Shown piece by piece: positions 9,056-16,325 of a stretch of 64,000 nucleotides of DNA; within the stretch, counting starts at the first letter, position 1; each line of letters begins with the position of its first letter. Source of the DNA: Roseomonas sp. CECT 9278 (GTDB lineage: Bacteria; Pseudomonadota; Alphaproteobacteria; Acetobacterales; Acetobacteraceae). The position numbers and the translations under genes are program-made. The stretch is taken from contig NZ_CAKKLX010000026.1 in the NCBI RefSeq assembly GCF_918698155.1, positions 1 to 64,000 of the forward strand, written 5' to 3'. The notes beneath the pieces were generated by a model that worked only from the letters and a program-made list of their open reading frames with translations, made no database searches and had not been told where the DNA came from.

Positions 9056-10591
9056 ATGGACACCGCCACGCTGCCGCCGGCGATCAGGCTGCACCCCGAG
9101 GATGGCGTCGTGATCGCGCGTGCCGTGCTGATGCCGGGAACCGTGGTCGCGCCCGGCGTCACGGTCGGTGCGCGACGCATTCCCGCCGGGCACAAGGTGG
9201 CGGTGCGCCCGCATGCGAAGGGCGAGGCGATCCGCCGCTACGGGCAGATCATCGGCTTCGCGACCGACGCGATCGAGCCCGGCGCCTGGGTGCATACGCA
9301 CAACTGCGAAATGGGCGACTTCGCGCGCGACTATGCCTGGGGCGTGGATGCCAAGCCGACGCAGTACGTGGACGCGCCCGCGAGCTTCATGGGCATCCGC
9401 CGCGCCGATGGGCGCGTGGCCACGCGCAATTACATCGGCATCGTGACCAGCGTGAATTGCTCGGCGCATGTCGCGGAGCTGATCGCGCGGCAATTCGAAC
9501 GCAACCCGATCACCGGGCATGATCCGCTGGAAGCCTGGCCGCATGTCGATGGCGTGGTGGCGCTGACGCACAAGACCGGCTGCGGCATGACGATGGACGA
9601 GCCGCTGCGGGTGCTCCGCCGCACGCTCGCGGGCTTCGCAAGGCATGCGAATTTCTCGCACGTCATCGCCATCGGCCTGGGCTGCGAGGTCAATCAGCTC
9701 GGCCCGATGCTGGAGGAGCAGAAGCTGACCGGGCGGCTGCGGTCGATGGACATTCAGGACAGCGGCGGGTCGCGCGCGACCGTGCTGAAGGGGATGGATT
9801 TCGTGAAGGAGGTGCTGGCGGAATCGAACACCGCCACGCGCGTGCCGGTGCCGGCTTCCGAGCTGTGCGTGGCGCTGCAATGCGGCGGGTCGGACGGGTA
9901 TTCGGGCGTCACCGCGAACCCGGCGCTGGGCGCGGCGTCCGACCTGGTGGTGCGCCATGGCGGCACGGTGATCCTGTCGGAATCGCCGGAGACCTACGGC
10001 GCCGAACACCTGCTGACGCGCCGCGCCGTCTCGCGCGAGGTCGGGCAGAAGCTGGTCGACGTGATGACCTGGTGGGAGGAGTACACGAAGCGCGAGGGGG
10101 CTGAGATGAACGCCAACCCGTCCCCGGGCAACAAGGCGGGCGGCCTGACCACCATCCTGGAGAAGTCGCTCGGCGCCATGGCCAAGGCCGGCACGACCAA
10201 CCTGGTCGAGGTGGTTCGCTACGCCGAACCCGTCACCGCCAAGGGCTTCGTGTTCATGGACACGCCGGGCTACGACCCTGTGGGTGCGACGGGCCAGGTG
10301 GCGGGCGGGGCGAACCTGGTCTGCTTCACCACCGGGCGCGGGTCGGTTTTCGGGATGAAGCCGGCGCCGTCCATCAAGCTCGCGACCAATACCGCGATGT
10401 ATGAGCGGCTGTCGGACGACATGGACATCAATTGCGGCGCGATCGTCAGCGGCGGCGAGAGCGTGGAAGCCTGCGGACAGCGGATTTTCGAGCTGATGCT
10501 GCGGACGGCATCGGGCGAGAAGACGCGCAGCGAGGCGATGGGCTTCGGCGCGCAGGAATTCGCGCCCTGGGTGCTGGGGGCGACGATGTGA
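9056..10591 (+). CDS. UxaA-family sugar-acid dehydratase (altronate/galactarate dehydratase type)
   Basis: 511 residues. The N-terminal SAF domain (about 8-100: DGVVIARAVLMPGTVVAPGV, then HTHNCEMGDF) is followed by the UxaA/GarD catalytic part (about 115-510) with HKTGCGMTMDEPLRVL, LGCEVNQL, CGGSDGYSGVTANPALG and GFVFMDTPG. Family members dehydrate sugar acids (D-altronate, D-galactarate) to 2-keto-3-deoxy acids with a metal ion. ATG 9056 follows AGGGAGG. It is a full-length fusion of the UxaA small and large parts. Exact substrate unknown; the nearby aldolase and IlvD/FAH/SDR genes also point to sugar-acid use. Confidence 0.88.
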   Translation: MDTATLPPAIRLHPEDGVVIARAVLMPGTVVAPGVTVGARRIPAGHKVAVRPHAKGEAIRRYGQIIGFATDAIEPGAWVHTHNCEMGDFARDYAWGVDAKPTQYVDAPASFMGIRRADGRVATRNYIGIVTSVNCSAHVAELIARQFERNPITGHDPLEAWPHVDGVVALTHKTGCGMTMDEPLRVLRRTLAGFARHANFSHVIAIGLGCEVNQLGPMLEEQKLTGRLRSMDIQDSGGSRATVLKGMDFVKEVLAESNTATRVPVPASELCVALQCGGSDGYSGVTANPALGAASDLVVRHGGTVILSESPETYGAEHLLTRRAVSREVGQKLVDVMTWWEEYTKREGAEMNANPSPGNKAGGLTTILEKSLGAMAKAGTTNLVEVVRYAEPVTAKGFVFMDTPGYDPVGATGQVAGGANLVCFTTGRGSVFGMKPAPSIKLATNTAMYERLSDDMDINCGAIVSGGESVEACGQRIFELMLRTASGEKTRSEAMGFGAQEFAPWVLGATM

Positions 10592-10884
10592 GCGGCCTGC
10601 TGCACTTGAGCCTGGCGCTTGCTGCTCTGGTCGCAATGACAGTGGCGGTCTTGTCGGCGCTGAGTGCCGCGCTCCTCCCGGTCGGCTTTCGCCGGGAAGA
10701 TCGCCAGGGCCGTTTGCTGCGCGGCTTCCATCACCCCGACCTGATCATCGGCGTGGAAATGGTTTCAGGCGCCTACTTCGATGGATCGGCGGACCGCCGG
10801 CGCATTCGCATCGTCGAATTGGCGTCTGGCGAGGTCTGGGCAGCGCCCACCGAGGATCTGATCGCCGACCGCGTAGGCCAGTAG
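10588..10884 (+). CDS. Small hypothetical protein with one membrane segment
   Basis: 98 residues from a GTG that overlaps the dehydratase stop by 4 nt. Residues 5-33 form a long hydrophobic helix (LHLSLALAALVAMTVAVLSA); the rest is a polar cytoplasmic or periplasmic tail with a RIRIVELASGEVWAAP segment that looks like a beta-strand. No known family recognised. The overlap supports it as a translated gene, but base composition begins to drop here compared with the neighbours. Confidence 0.5.
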   Translation: MSGLLHLSLALAALVAMTVAVLSALSAALLPVGFRREDRQGRLLRGFHHPDLIIGVEMVSGAYFDGSADRRRIRIVELASGEVWAAPTEDLIADRVGQ

Positions 10885-10951
10885 CTGGCGAACAAGGCTG
10901 ATAAAAGCGTTCTTTTACAGGTCCTTACGTTGCTCGGTCTGGCAGATATGC

Positions 10952-10982
10952 TTGACACTGACGATTTGGATCGCCGTATAAG
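10952..10982 (+). promoter_or_regulatory. Sigma-70-like promoter
   Basis: A perfect -35 TTGACA (10952-10957) is followed after 18 nt by GTATAA/TATAAG (10976-10982), inside a locally AT-rich stretch (10885-11020). It would drive the 66-residue gene and the overlapping genes after it. Confidence 0.6.
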
Positions 10983-11033
10983 ACATGAAACGAATGGCGA
11001 ACTCGACCTCGCCGCCGTCAGGAGTATGCAGGC

Positions 11034-11234
11034 ATGACCAGGATTTCCCTGGCCGAACGTGGCGACCAGATCATGCGCAAGCGTGACGCGGGCTTCGTCA
11101 TGCCCGCCGCGGACGCCCTCCGCAACACCGGCCTGCGCCGGACGGCAGACAAGCACCGCCTGCTCGAAACACTGCGCCAGGAGGCGGAAACTCAGCGCCG
11201 CGCGCTGCCCTTCACCACCCGCATCGGGGTGTGA
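11034..11234 (+). CDS. Small basic hypothetical protein
   Basis: 66 residues, highly charged and mostly helical (MTRISLAERGDQIMRKRDAG, then LRRTADKHRLLETLRQEAE). A ribosome site (CAGGAG) and the promoter at 10952 support expression. No family recognised. It overlaps the following membrane-protein gene by 4 nt (GTGA), so the two are likely coupled. It could be a small regulator or a toxin/antitoxin-like protein, but nothing in the sequence proves this. Confidence 0.5.
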   Translation: MTRISLAERGDQIMRKRDAGFVMPAADALRNTGLRRTADKHRLLETLRQEAETQRRALPFTTRIGV

Positions 11235-11497
11235 GGGTCCTTCTTCTCGCCCTCGGCACCGCTGCGGTGCTCGCTACGGCCATCCTGATGGTAAGCGCGC
11301 TCGTGGCAGGTGCGCGCGCCGTCCGAATCGGCGGTGCCAGGCTGCTTGTCAACGGTATCGCCTGGTTCCTGCCGCCGCCGGACCTGCCACCGGAAGCCAG
11401 GCCGCATATGCGTCGCGCCCTGCTGTGCTGGCTTGGCGCGATGGGGTGCATGGCGCTGGCCGGGCTCGCCTTCGGCGTCGGCGGGGCGCTGGCATGA
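11231..11497 (+). CDS. Small two-helix membrane protein
   Basis: 88 residues with two hydrophobic segments (about 3-26 and 62-86) joined by a loop containing WFLPPPDLPPEARPHMRR. GTG start overlaps the upstream stop and its own stop overlaps the aldolase ATG by 4 nt, so it is translationally embedded in a chain of genes. No family recognised. Confidence 0.5.
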   Translation: MRVLLLALGTAAVLATAILMVSALVAGARAVRIGGARLLVNGIAWFLPPPDLPPEARPHMRRALLCWLGAMGCMALAGLAFGVGGALA

Positions 11498-12120
11498 CAG
11501 CCGAGGCCGTCCTCGCGGCCGCGCGCCGCCTCGATGCCGCGGGCTTCATGCCGTCGAAATCCGGCAATCTCTCGCTGCGCGACGGCGATGGCTTCGTCGT
11601 CACGCCCGCCGCGCTGCCCTATGCCGAGACGACCGAGGCCGACCTGGTGCGCGTCGCTGCCGATGGCAGCGCGGTGGGCCGGCATCGGCCGTCCTCCGAA
11701 TGGCAATTGCACGCCGCCATCCACGCCGCGCGCGCCGATGTGCAGGCGGTGGTCCACACGCACAGCCCGCGCGCCACCGCACTGTCCTGCGCGCGGCATG
11801 GCATCCCGCCCTTCCACTACATGGTGCTGCTGGCCGGCGGCGATGTGCGCTGCGCGGCGCACGCGACCTTCGGGACGCAGGCGCTGGCGGAGAACGCCGT
11901 CGCCGCGCTGGAGGGTCGCCGTGCCGTTCTGCTCGCCAATCACGGCGTGGTGGCGGTGGGCGCGACGCTCGCCGCCGCGGTGGCGCTGGCCTTCGAGGTC
12001 GAGAACCTCGCCGGCCAGTATCTCGACCTGCTGGCGGCCGGATTGCAGCCGGTCCTGCTGAGCGAACGTGACCTCGTGGAGGCGGCCGCGAAATTCGCCG
12101 GCTACGGGCGGGGGATCTGA
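11494..12120 (+). CDS. Class II aldolase/adducin-family protein (fuculose-phosphate aldolase type)
   Basis: 208 residues, typical length. The zinc ligands H88 and H90 (VVHTHSPRA) and H150 (LANHGVV) plus the catalytic E69 (SSEWQLH) are all visible. The family includes L-fuculose-1-phosphate and L-ribulose-5-phosphate aldolase/epimerase and 3-oxo-tetronate 4-phosphate decarboxylases. ATG 11494 overlaps the preceding gene by 4 nt. Its closeness to the UxaA-type dehydratase suggests a role in C4-C6 sugar-acid breakdown; the substrate cannot be told from sequence. Confidence 0.88.
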   Translation: MTAEAVLAAARRLDAAGFMPSKSGNLSLRDGDGFVVTPAALPYAETTEADLVRVAADGSAVGRHRPSSEWQLHAAIHAARADVQAVVHTHSPRATALSCARHGIPPFHYMVLLAGGDVRCAAHATFGTQALAENAVAALEGRRAVLLANHGVVAVGATLAAAVALAFEVENLAGQYLDLLAAGLQPVLLSERDLVEAAAKFAGYGRGI

Positions 12121-12154
12121 CCGGCGACCCTGCCTGGTGCCATCGCGCCGTGGA

Positions 12155-12469
12155 TCAGCCCACCGGCCCGCGCGTGATGGCGGTGAGCGGCGCGTCATAG
12201 CTCCGGTAGGTCGCCTCGATCGCGGTGATGCCGGCCTTCGCCAGGCGCGCCGCATGCTTCGCGTGATAGGCCTCGGCCGCCGCGCGGGAGCGGAACAGGT
12301 AGATGCCGCCGGCGCGCCGGTCCGCGGCCGATTCGGTCCAGATCTTCCAGTCGAGGTCGGGCTCGGCGGCGATGTCCTGCGCCAGGGCGCGCAAGGCGGC
12401 CGCCTGGTCCGGCCCGCCGGGCGGGCGGGCCGGAAAATCGAAGATCAGCAGCGTCGGCCCGTCGCTCAC
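12155..12469 (-). CDS. YdhR-family putative monooxygenase
   Basis: 104 residues, matching the small dimeric alpha/beta-barrel YdhR family (LLIFDFPARPPG; DLDWKIWTESAADRRAGGIYLF; AEAYHAKHAARL). The YdhR 'W-K-x-W-x-E' and 'G-G-x-Y-L-F' blocks are clear. Biochemical role is unsettled. GTG start overlapping the upstream LprI-like gene by 4 nt: last gene of a minus-strand three-gene run (FAH, LprI-like, YdhR). Confidence 0.75.
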   Translation of the reverse strand: MSDGPTLLIFDFPARPPGGPDQAAALRALAQDIAAEPDLDWKIWTESAADRRAGGIYLFRSRAAAEAYHAKHAARLAKAGITAIEATYRSYDAPLTAITRGPVG

Positions 12470-12930
12470 CTGCGCGGTTGTTGCTGGGCGCGCGGCGGCG
12501 GCGGCGGGGCCAGCAGCTGCTCGATCTCGACCACCCGGCCGAGGTCGAATTGCAGCGTGCAGGCCGCGCGGTCGGCGGCAGCCTCGGCGCCGCGATCGGG
12601 GTTGGTGCCGGCGAAGTCGCAGCGGCGGTCGCGATAGGCCACCCAGGCCGCCTGCACATCCGCGAGTGCCGCGCGCCGCGCCGGGTCCTGCTGCGTTGCC
12701 AGCAGCCGTTCCACCGCAGTCTCCAGCCGCGGCGCCACCGTGGTGCGCTGCGCGTCCATGCAGCGCGCGGCCAGCGCCACGTCCTGCGAGGCGCCGATGC
12801 AGGTGCGCAGGTTTCGCTCCACCTGCGTTGCCAGGTCGTCCTGGCGCGGCGCCGCCTGGCGCTGCTGCTGCGCCGCCGCCAGGCCCGGCAGCAGCGCCAC
12901 CGCGGCGAAGGCGGCGGCGCGCAGCGTCAC
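12466..12930 (-). CDS. Secreted LprI-like (DUF1311-type) protein
   Basis: 154 residues from the GTG at 12930. Signal peptide MTLRAAAFAAVALLPGLAAA; the mature part has the LprI/lysozyme-inhibitor-like arrangement of spaced cysteines (C in LRTCIGAS, AARCMDAQ, DRRCDFAG, RAACTLQ) with the core ADVQAAWVAYRDRRC. The C-terminus is a Pro/Gln-rich tail (APPPPPRAQQQP). Probably periplasmic with two disulfides. It overlaps the FAH gene by 4 nt. Function inferred from family only. Confidence 0.7.
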   Translation of the reverse strand: MTLRAAAFAAVALLPGLAAAQQQRQAAPRQDDLATQVERNLRTCIGASQDVALAARCMDAQRTTVAPRLETAVERLLATQQDPARRAALADVQAAWVAYRDRRCDFAGTNPDRGAEAAADRAACTLQFDLGRVVEIEQLLAPPPPPRAQQQPRR

Positions 12931-13772
12931 GACGCCACCAGCTTCTGCTGCTGTTCGCCCAGCCCCGCGATGCCCAGCTTCATCACCTGCCCCGCCTTGA
13001 GGAAGACCGGCGAGGGCTTCTTGCCCAGCCCCACGCCCGGCGGCGTGCCGGTGAAGATCACGTCCCCGGGGTTCAGCGTGATGCACTGGCTGACATAGGC
13101 GATCACCTGCTTCACGCCGAAGATCATGGTGCGCGTCGAGCCATCCTGCTGGCGTACGCCATCGACGTCGCAGAACATCGACAGGTTCTGCGGGTCGGGC
13201 ACCTCATCCTTGGTGACCAGCCAGGGGCCGAGCGGGCCGAAGGTGTCGAAGCCCTTGCCCTTGTCCCACGCACCGCCGCGTTCGGCCTGCCATTCACGCT
13301 CGCTGACGTCGTTGCCCACCGCGTAGCCGGCGACGTGGTCGAGCGCCTGGTCCTCGCTGACGTATTTCGCGCGGGTGCCGATGATGATGCACAGTTCGAC
13401 TTCCCAGTCGGTCTTCACGCTGTTGCGCGGGATGACGACGTCGTCGTTCGGCCCCGACAGCGCGTTCAGCGACTTCAGGAAGACGATCGGTTCCTTGGGG
13501 ATCGGCGCGCCGGTCTCGGCCGCGTGGTCGGCGTAGTTCAGCCCGATGCAGACCAGGTTCTTCATGCCGGTCACGGGCGGGCCCAGGCGCGGATTGCCGG
13601 CGACCTTGGGCAAGGTCGCGGGATCGATGGCGGCGATCTTCGCGAGGGCCGCCGGCGCCAGCGCATCCCCCGCGAGGTCGGGAATCATGCCCGAGAGATC
13701 GCGGATGGCCCCATCCGCGTCCAGCAGGCCAGGCTTTTCCTGCCCGGGGAGACCGTAGCGCAGCAGCTTCAT
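12927..13772 (-). CDS. FAH-family hydrolase (2,4-diketo-3-deoxy sugar-acid hydrolase type)
   Basis: 281 residues of the fumarylacetoacetate-hydrolase fold. ATG 13772 (MKLLRYG, preceded by AGGA) is preferred over an in-frame ATG 30 bp upstream that lacks a ribosome site and adds residues not seen in relatives. Metal-site and core motifs: NYADHAAETGAPIP, DWEVELCIIIG, GYAVGNDVSEREWQ, TGTPPGVG. Close relatives hydrolyse 2,4-diketo-3-deoxy-L-fuconate/rhamnonate to pyruvate and L-lactate; the SDR and IlvD/Edd dehydratase nearby fit that route (inference). It heads a minus-strand operon with the LprI-like and YdhR-like genes. Confidence 0.85.
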   Translation of the reverse strand: MKLLRYGLPGQEKPGLLDADGAIRDLSGMIPDLAGDALAPAALAKIAAIDPATLPKVAGNPRLGPPVTGMKNLVCIGLNYADHAAETGAPIPKEPIVFLKSLNALSGPNDDVVIPRNSVKTDWEVELCIIIGTRAKYVSEDQALDHVAGYAVGNDVSEREWQAERGGAWDKGKGFDTFGPLGPWLVTKDEVPDPQNLSMFCDVDGVRQQDGSTRTMIFGVKQVIAYVSQCITLNPGDVIFTGTPPGVGLGKKPSPVFLKAGQVMKLGIAGLGEQQQKLVAS

Positions 13773-13838
13773 CGGCGTGTTCCTGACCGTGTCATTGGCC
13801 ATCGCACCATGCCAGGGAGCGGCCAGCGCCGGAAGGGC

Positions 13839-14078
13839 TCAGCTCCGGCGCGGTGCCCCGCGCACGTGGCCGAACAGCGCGAAGCCGGCGGCGACGAAGC
13901 CCAGTGCGACGGCCTGGTTCGGCGCCATCGCGATGGTGCCGTTCCAGATCAGCAGCGCCAGCAGCATGGCCAGCGAGCCGAGCATCATGAAGGCGGGCAT
14001 CGCCGCCTCGTCGACCATTCCGGCGAGGACGACCGCGCCCATCATCGCAAGCAGCGGAACGGCGAGTTCAAAGCCCAT
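13839..14078 (-). CDS. Small hydrophobic membrane protein
   Basis: 79 residues with about three membrane segments (LLAMMGAVVLAGMV; AFMMLGSLAMLLALLIW; ALGFVAAGFALFGHV) and a basic C-terminal tail (RGAPRRS), a positive-inside signature. Good ribosome site AGGGAGG before the ATG. No family recognised. It sits between the FAH and SDR genes on the same strand. Confidence 0.55.
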   Translation of the reverse strand: MGFELAVPLLAMMGAVVLAGMVDEAAMPAFMMLGSLAMLLALLIWNGTIAMAPNQAVALGFVAAGFALFGHVRGAPRRS

Positions 14079-14114
14079 GGTTCACGGCCTCCCTATGGCT
14101 GGAATGAATCCTTC

Positions 14115-14864
14115 TCACAACGTCCAGCCGCCGTCTATGACAATGGCCTGGCCGGTGACGAAGGCGCTCTCCTCGCAGGCCAGGTAGACCACCAGCGCGG
14201 CCATCTCCTCGGCGGTTGCGAGGCGGCCCATCGCCTGGCGCGCGACGAAGGCGGCGCGCGCGGCCTCGAACGACCCGGCGGCGGCGGCGTTGGTCGCGAT
14301 GCGTTCATGCAATGATGGCGTGTCCACCGTGCCGGGGCACAGGCAGTTGCAGCGGATTCCCTGCGTCACGTAGTCGGTCGCGATCGACTTGGTCAGGCCG
14401 ATCACCGCGGCCTTGGTGGTGCCGTACAGGAAGCGGTTGGGCGCACCCTTCACCGAGGAACAGGCGCTGGACATGTTGACGATGGATCCGTGCCTGCGCT
14501 CGGCCATGCCGGGCAGGACGGCGCGCGCCACCTTCCACATGGCGCGCACATTCAGCGCGAAGCCGACATCCCATTCGTCATCGGTGCAGGTGACGACGCT
14601 GTTCTGGTGGACGAAGCCGGCGCAGTTGAACAGCACGTCGACCGGGCCGGCCTCCTTCGCGACGCGCTCCACCGCCGCATCGTCCAGCACATCCAGCGGC
14701 AGGTGCGTGATGCCGCGCGCGCCCAGTTCGCCGACCTTCTGCGCGTCGCGGTCGGTGGCGATGACGGTCGCACCCTCGGCGGCCATGGCGAGGGCGGCGG
14801 CGCGGCCGATCCCCTGTCCCGCCGCGGTCACCAGCGCGCGCTTGCCTGCCAGCCTGCCGGTCAT
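14115..14864 (-). CDS. SDR dehydrogenase (2-keto-3-deoxy-L-fuconate dehydrogenase-like)
   Basis: 249-residue NAD-type short-chain dehydrogenase. Nucleotide motif TAAGQGIG (13-20), acidic D38 in ATDRD (NAD preference), NCAG at 80-83, catalytic Y147 and K151 in FLYGTTKAAV with Ser in NMSSACSS. The whole pattern (SSVKGAPNRFLYGTTKAAVI) resembles BDH2/2-keto-3-deoxy-L-fuconate dehydrogenases. ATG 14864 sits 6 nt after AGGGAGG. With the adjacent FAH hydrolase and the IlvD/Edd dehydratase it would oxidise a 2-keto-3-deoxy sugar acid to the 2,4-diketo form (inference). Confidence 0.85.
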   Translation of the reverse strand: MTGRLAGKRALVTAAGQGIGRAAALAMAAEGATVIATDRDAQKVGELGARGITHLPLDVLDDAAVERVAKEAGPVDVLFNCAGFVHQNSVVTCTDDEWDVGFALNVRAMWKVARAVLPGMAERRHGSIVNMSSACSSVKGAPNRFLYGTTKAAVIGLTKSIATDYVTQGIRCNCLCPGTVDTPSLHERIATNAAAAGSFEAARAAFVARQAMGRLATAEEMAALVVYLACEESAFVTGQAIVIDGGWTL

Positions 14865-14990
14865 CGGCACCCTCCCTGTCCTGGCCCCGAGGATGGGCGG
14901 CGGCGGCGGGCGGCGTCAATTGAGGCGCGTGGCTTGACGCGGCAGGCGGCCGCGCGGCTTGCTTGCCGGGGCCGATGAGGAGCCAGGGCA

Positions 14991-16319
14991 ATGAATGCGG
15001 ACGGGCGGATGCGGCTGGGCGTCTTCGTGCAGGCGGCGGGGCATCACGTGGCCGGCTGGCGGCACCCCGATGCCATCCCGGGTGGCCCGGACCTTTCCCT
15101 GATGCGCCACATCGCCGTCACCGCGGAACGCGGGAAGTTCGACATGTTCTTCCTCGCCGACAATTTCGCGACGGGGTACGCGGAACACCCGTCGTCGATC
15201 GGCAAGTTCGAACCGATCACGCTGCTGTCGGTGCTGTCTGCGCATACGACGCATCTCGGGCTGGCGGCGACGGCATCGACCACCTATTCCGAGCCCTATC
15301 ACGTTGCGCGCGCCTTCGCCTCGCTGGACCACCTGTCGGGCGGGCGGGCGGCGTGGAATGTCGTGACGTCGTCCTATCCGAAGAACGGGCGCGTCTTCGG
15401 GCGCGAGCATCCGTCGCATGCCGATCGCTACGCGATCGCTTCCGAATTCGTCGAGGCCTGCCTGCAATTGTGGGATAGCTGGGATGACGACGCCTTCGTC
15501 ATGGACAAGGCGCGCGGCACCTTCGTGCGGCCAGGTTCGCTGCATGCGCCGGATTTCCATGGCGAGCACTTCACCGTCACCGGCGGGCTGAACCTGCCGC
15601 GCTGCCCGCAGGGGCATCCCGTGATCATCCAGGCGGGCAGCTCCGCGCCGGGCCAGGCGCTGGCGGCGCGCACCGCGGAGGTCGTGTTCACCGCGCAGAA
15701 CGACATCGACGAGGCCCGCGCCTTCTACCGCGCGCTGAAGGGGCAATTGGCGCCGCACGGGCGCGGCGAAGACACGCTCAAGATCATGCCCGGCTTCATG
15801 CCCATCATCGGGCGCGACGAGGCCGAGGCGCGCGCGTTGTTCGCGGAACTGAACCGCACGCTGGACATGAAGCAGGCGAATACCGTGCTGTCCGATCGAC
15901 TGGGCACCGACATGTCGGGGCATGACCTCGATGGCCCGGTGCCTGACCTGCCCGAGAGCGACCACCTGAAAAGCCGCGCCAAGCTGCTGCTCGACACCGC
16001 GCGGCGCGAGGGGCTGACGCTGCGCGACCTTTGCTACCGCGTCGCCGCCGCGCGCGGGCACATGATGGTGATCGGCAGTGCCACGCAGGTGGCGGACGCG
16101 ATGGAACGCTGGTTCCGCGAGGGTGCCGCGGATGGCTTCAACCTGATGCCGCCGTTCTTTCCCGGGCAGTTCGACGCCTTCGTGGACCAGGTGGTGCCGA
16201 TCCTGCAGCAGCGCGGGCTGGTGCGGCGTGAATACGAAGGCACGACGCTGCGCGACAACCTCGGCCTGGCGCGGCCGGCGAACCGGCACGCGGGGCGGAT
16301 GGACAGCGCGGCGGAGTGA
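14991..16319 (+). CDS. Flavin-dependent monooxygenase, NtaA/SnaA/DszA family (LLM class)
   Basis: 442 residues, a bacterial-luciferase-like (beta/alpha)8 FMNH2-using monooxygenase. Family motifs: LGVFVQAAGHHVAGWRHP, KFDMFFLADN, EPYHVARAFASLDHLSGGRAAWNVVTS (broken here only for quotation) and HPVIIQAGSSAPGQALAART. Relatives act on nitrilotriacetate, EDTA, dibenzothiophene sulfone or alkyl compounds with a separate NADH:FMN reductase, which is not next to this gene. Divergent from the SDR gene and convergent with the dehydratase (6-bp gap). Confidence 0.88.
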   Translation: MNADGRMRLGVFVQAAGHHVAGWRHPDAIPGGPDLSLMRHIAVTAERGKFDMFFLADNFATGYAEHPSSIGKFEPITLLSVLSAHTTHLGLAATASTTYSEPYHVARAFASLDHLSGGRAAWNVVTSSYPKNGRVFGREHPSHADRYAIASEFVEACLQLWDSWDDDAFVMDKARGTFVRPGSLHAPDFHGEHFTVTGGLNLPRCPQGHPVIIQAGSSAPGQALAARTAEVVFTAQNDIDEARAFYRALKGQLAPHGRGEDTLKIMPGFMPIIGRDEAEARALFAELNRTLDMKQANTVLSDRLGTDMSGHDLDGPVPDLPESDHLKSRAKLLLDTARREGLTLRDLCYRVAAARGHMMVIGSATQVADAMERWFREGAADGFNLMPPFFPGQFDAFVDQVVPILQQRGLVRREYEGTTLRDNLGLARPANRHAGRMDSAAE

Positions 16320-16325
16320 CGCCGT

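Noticed and set aside
12303..14315. 670-codon plus-strand frame across the LprI/FAH region
   Set aside because: It opposes three minus-strand genes with clear families and start signals; residues are low-complexity.
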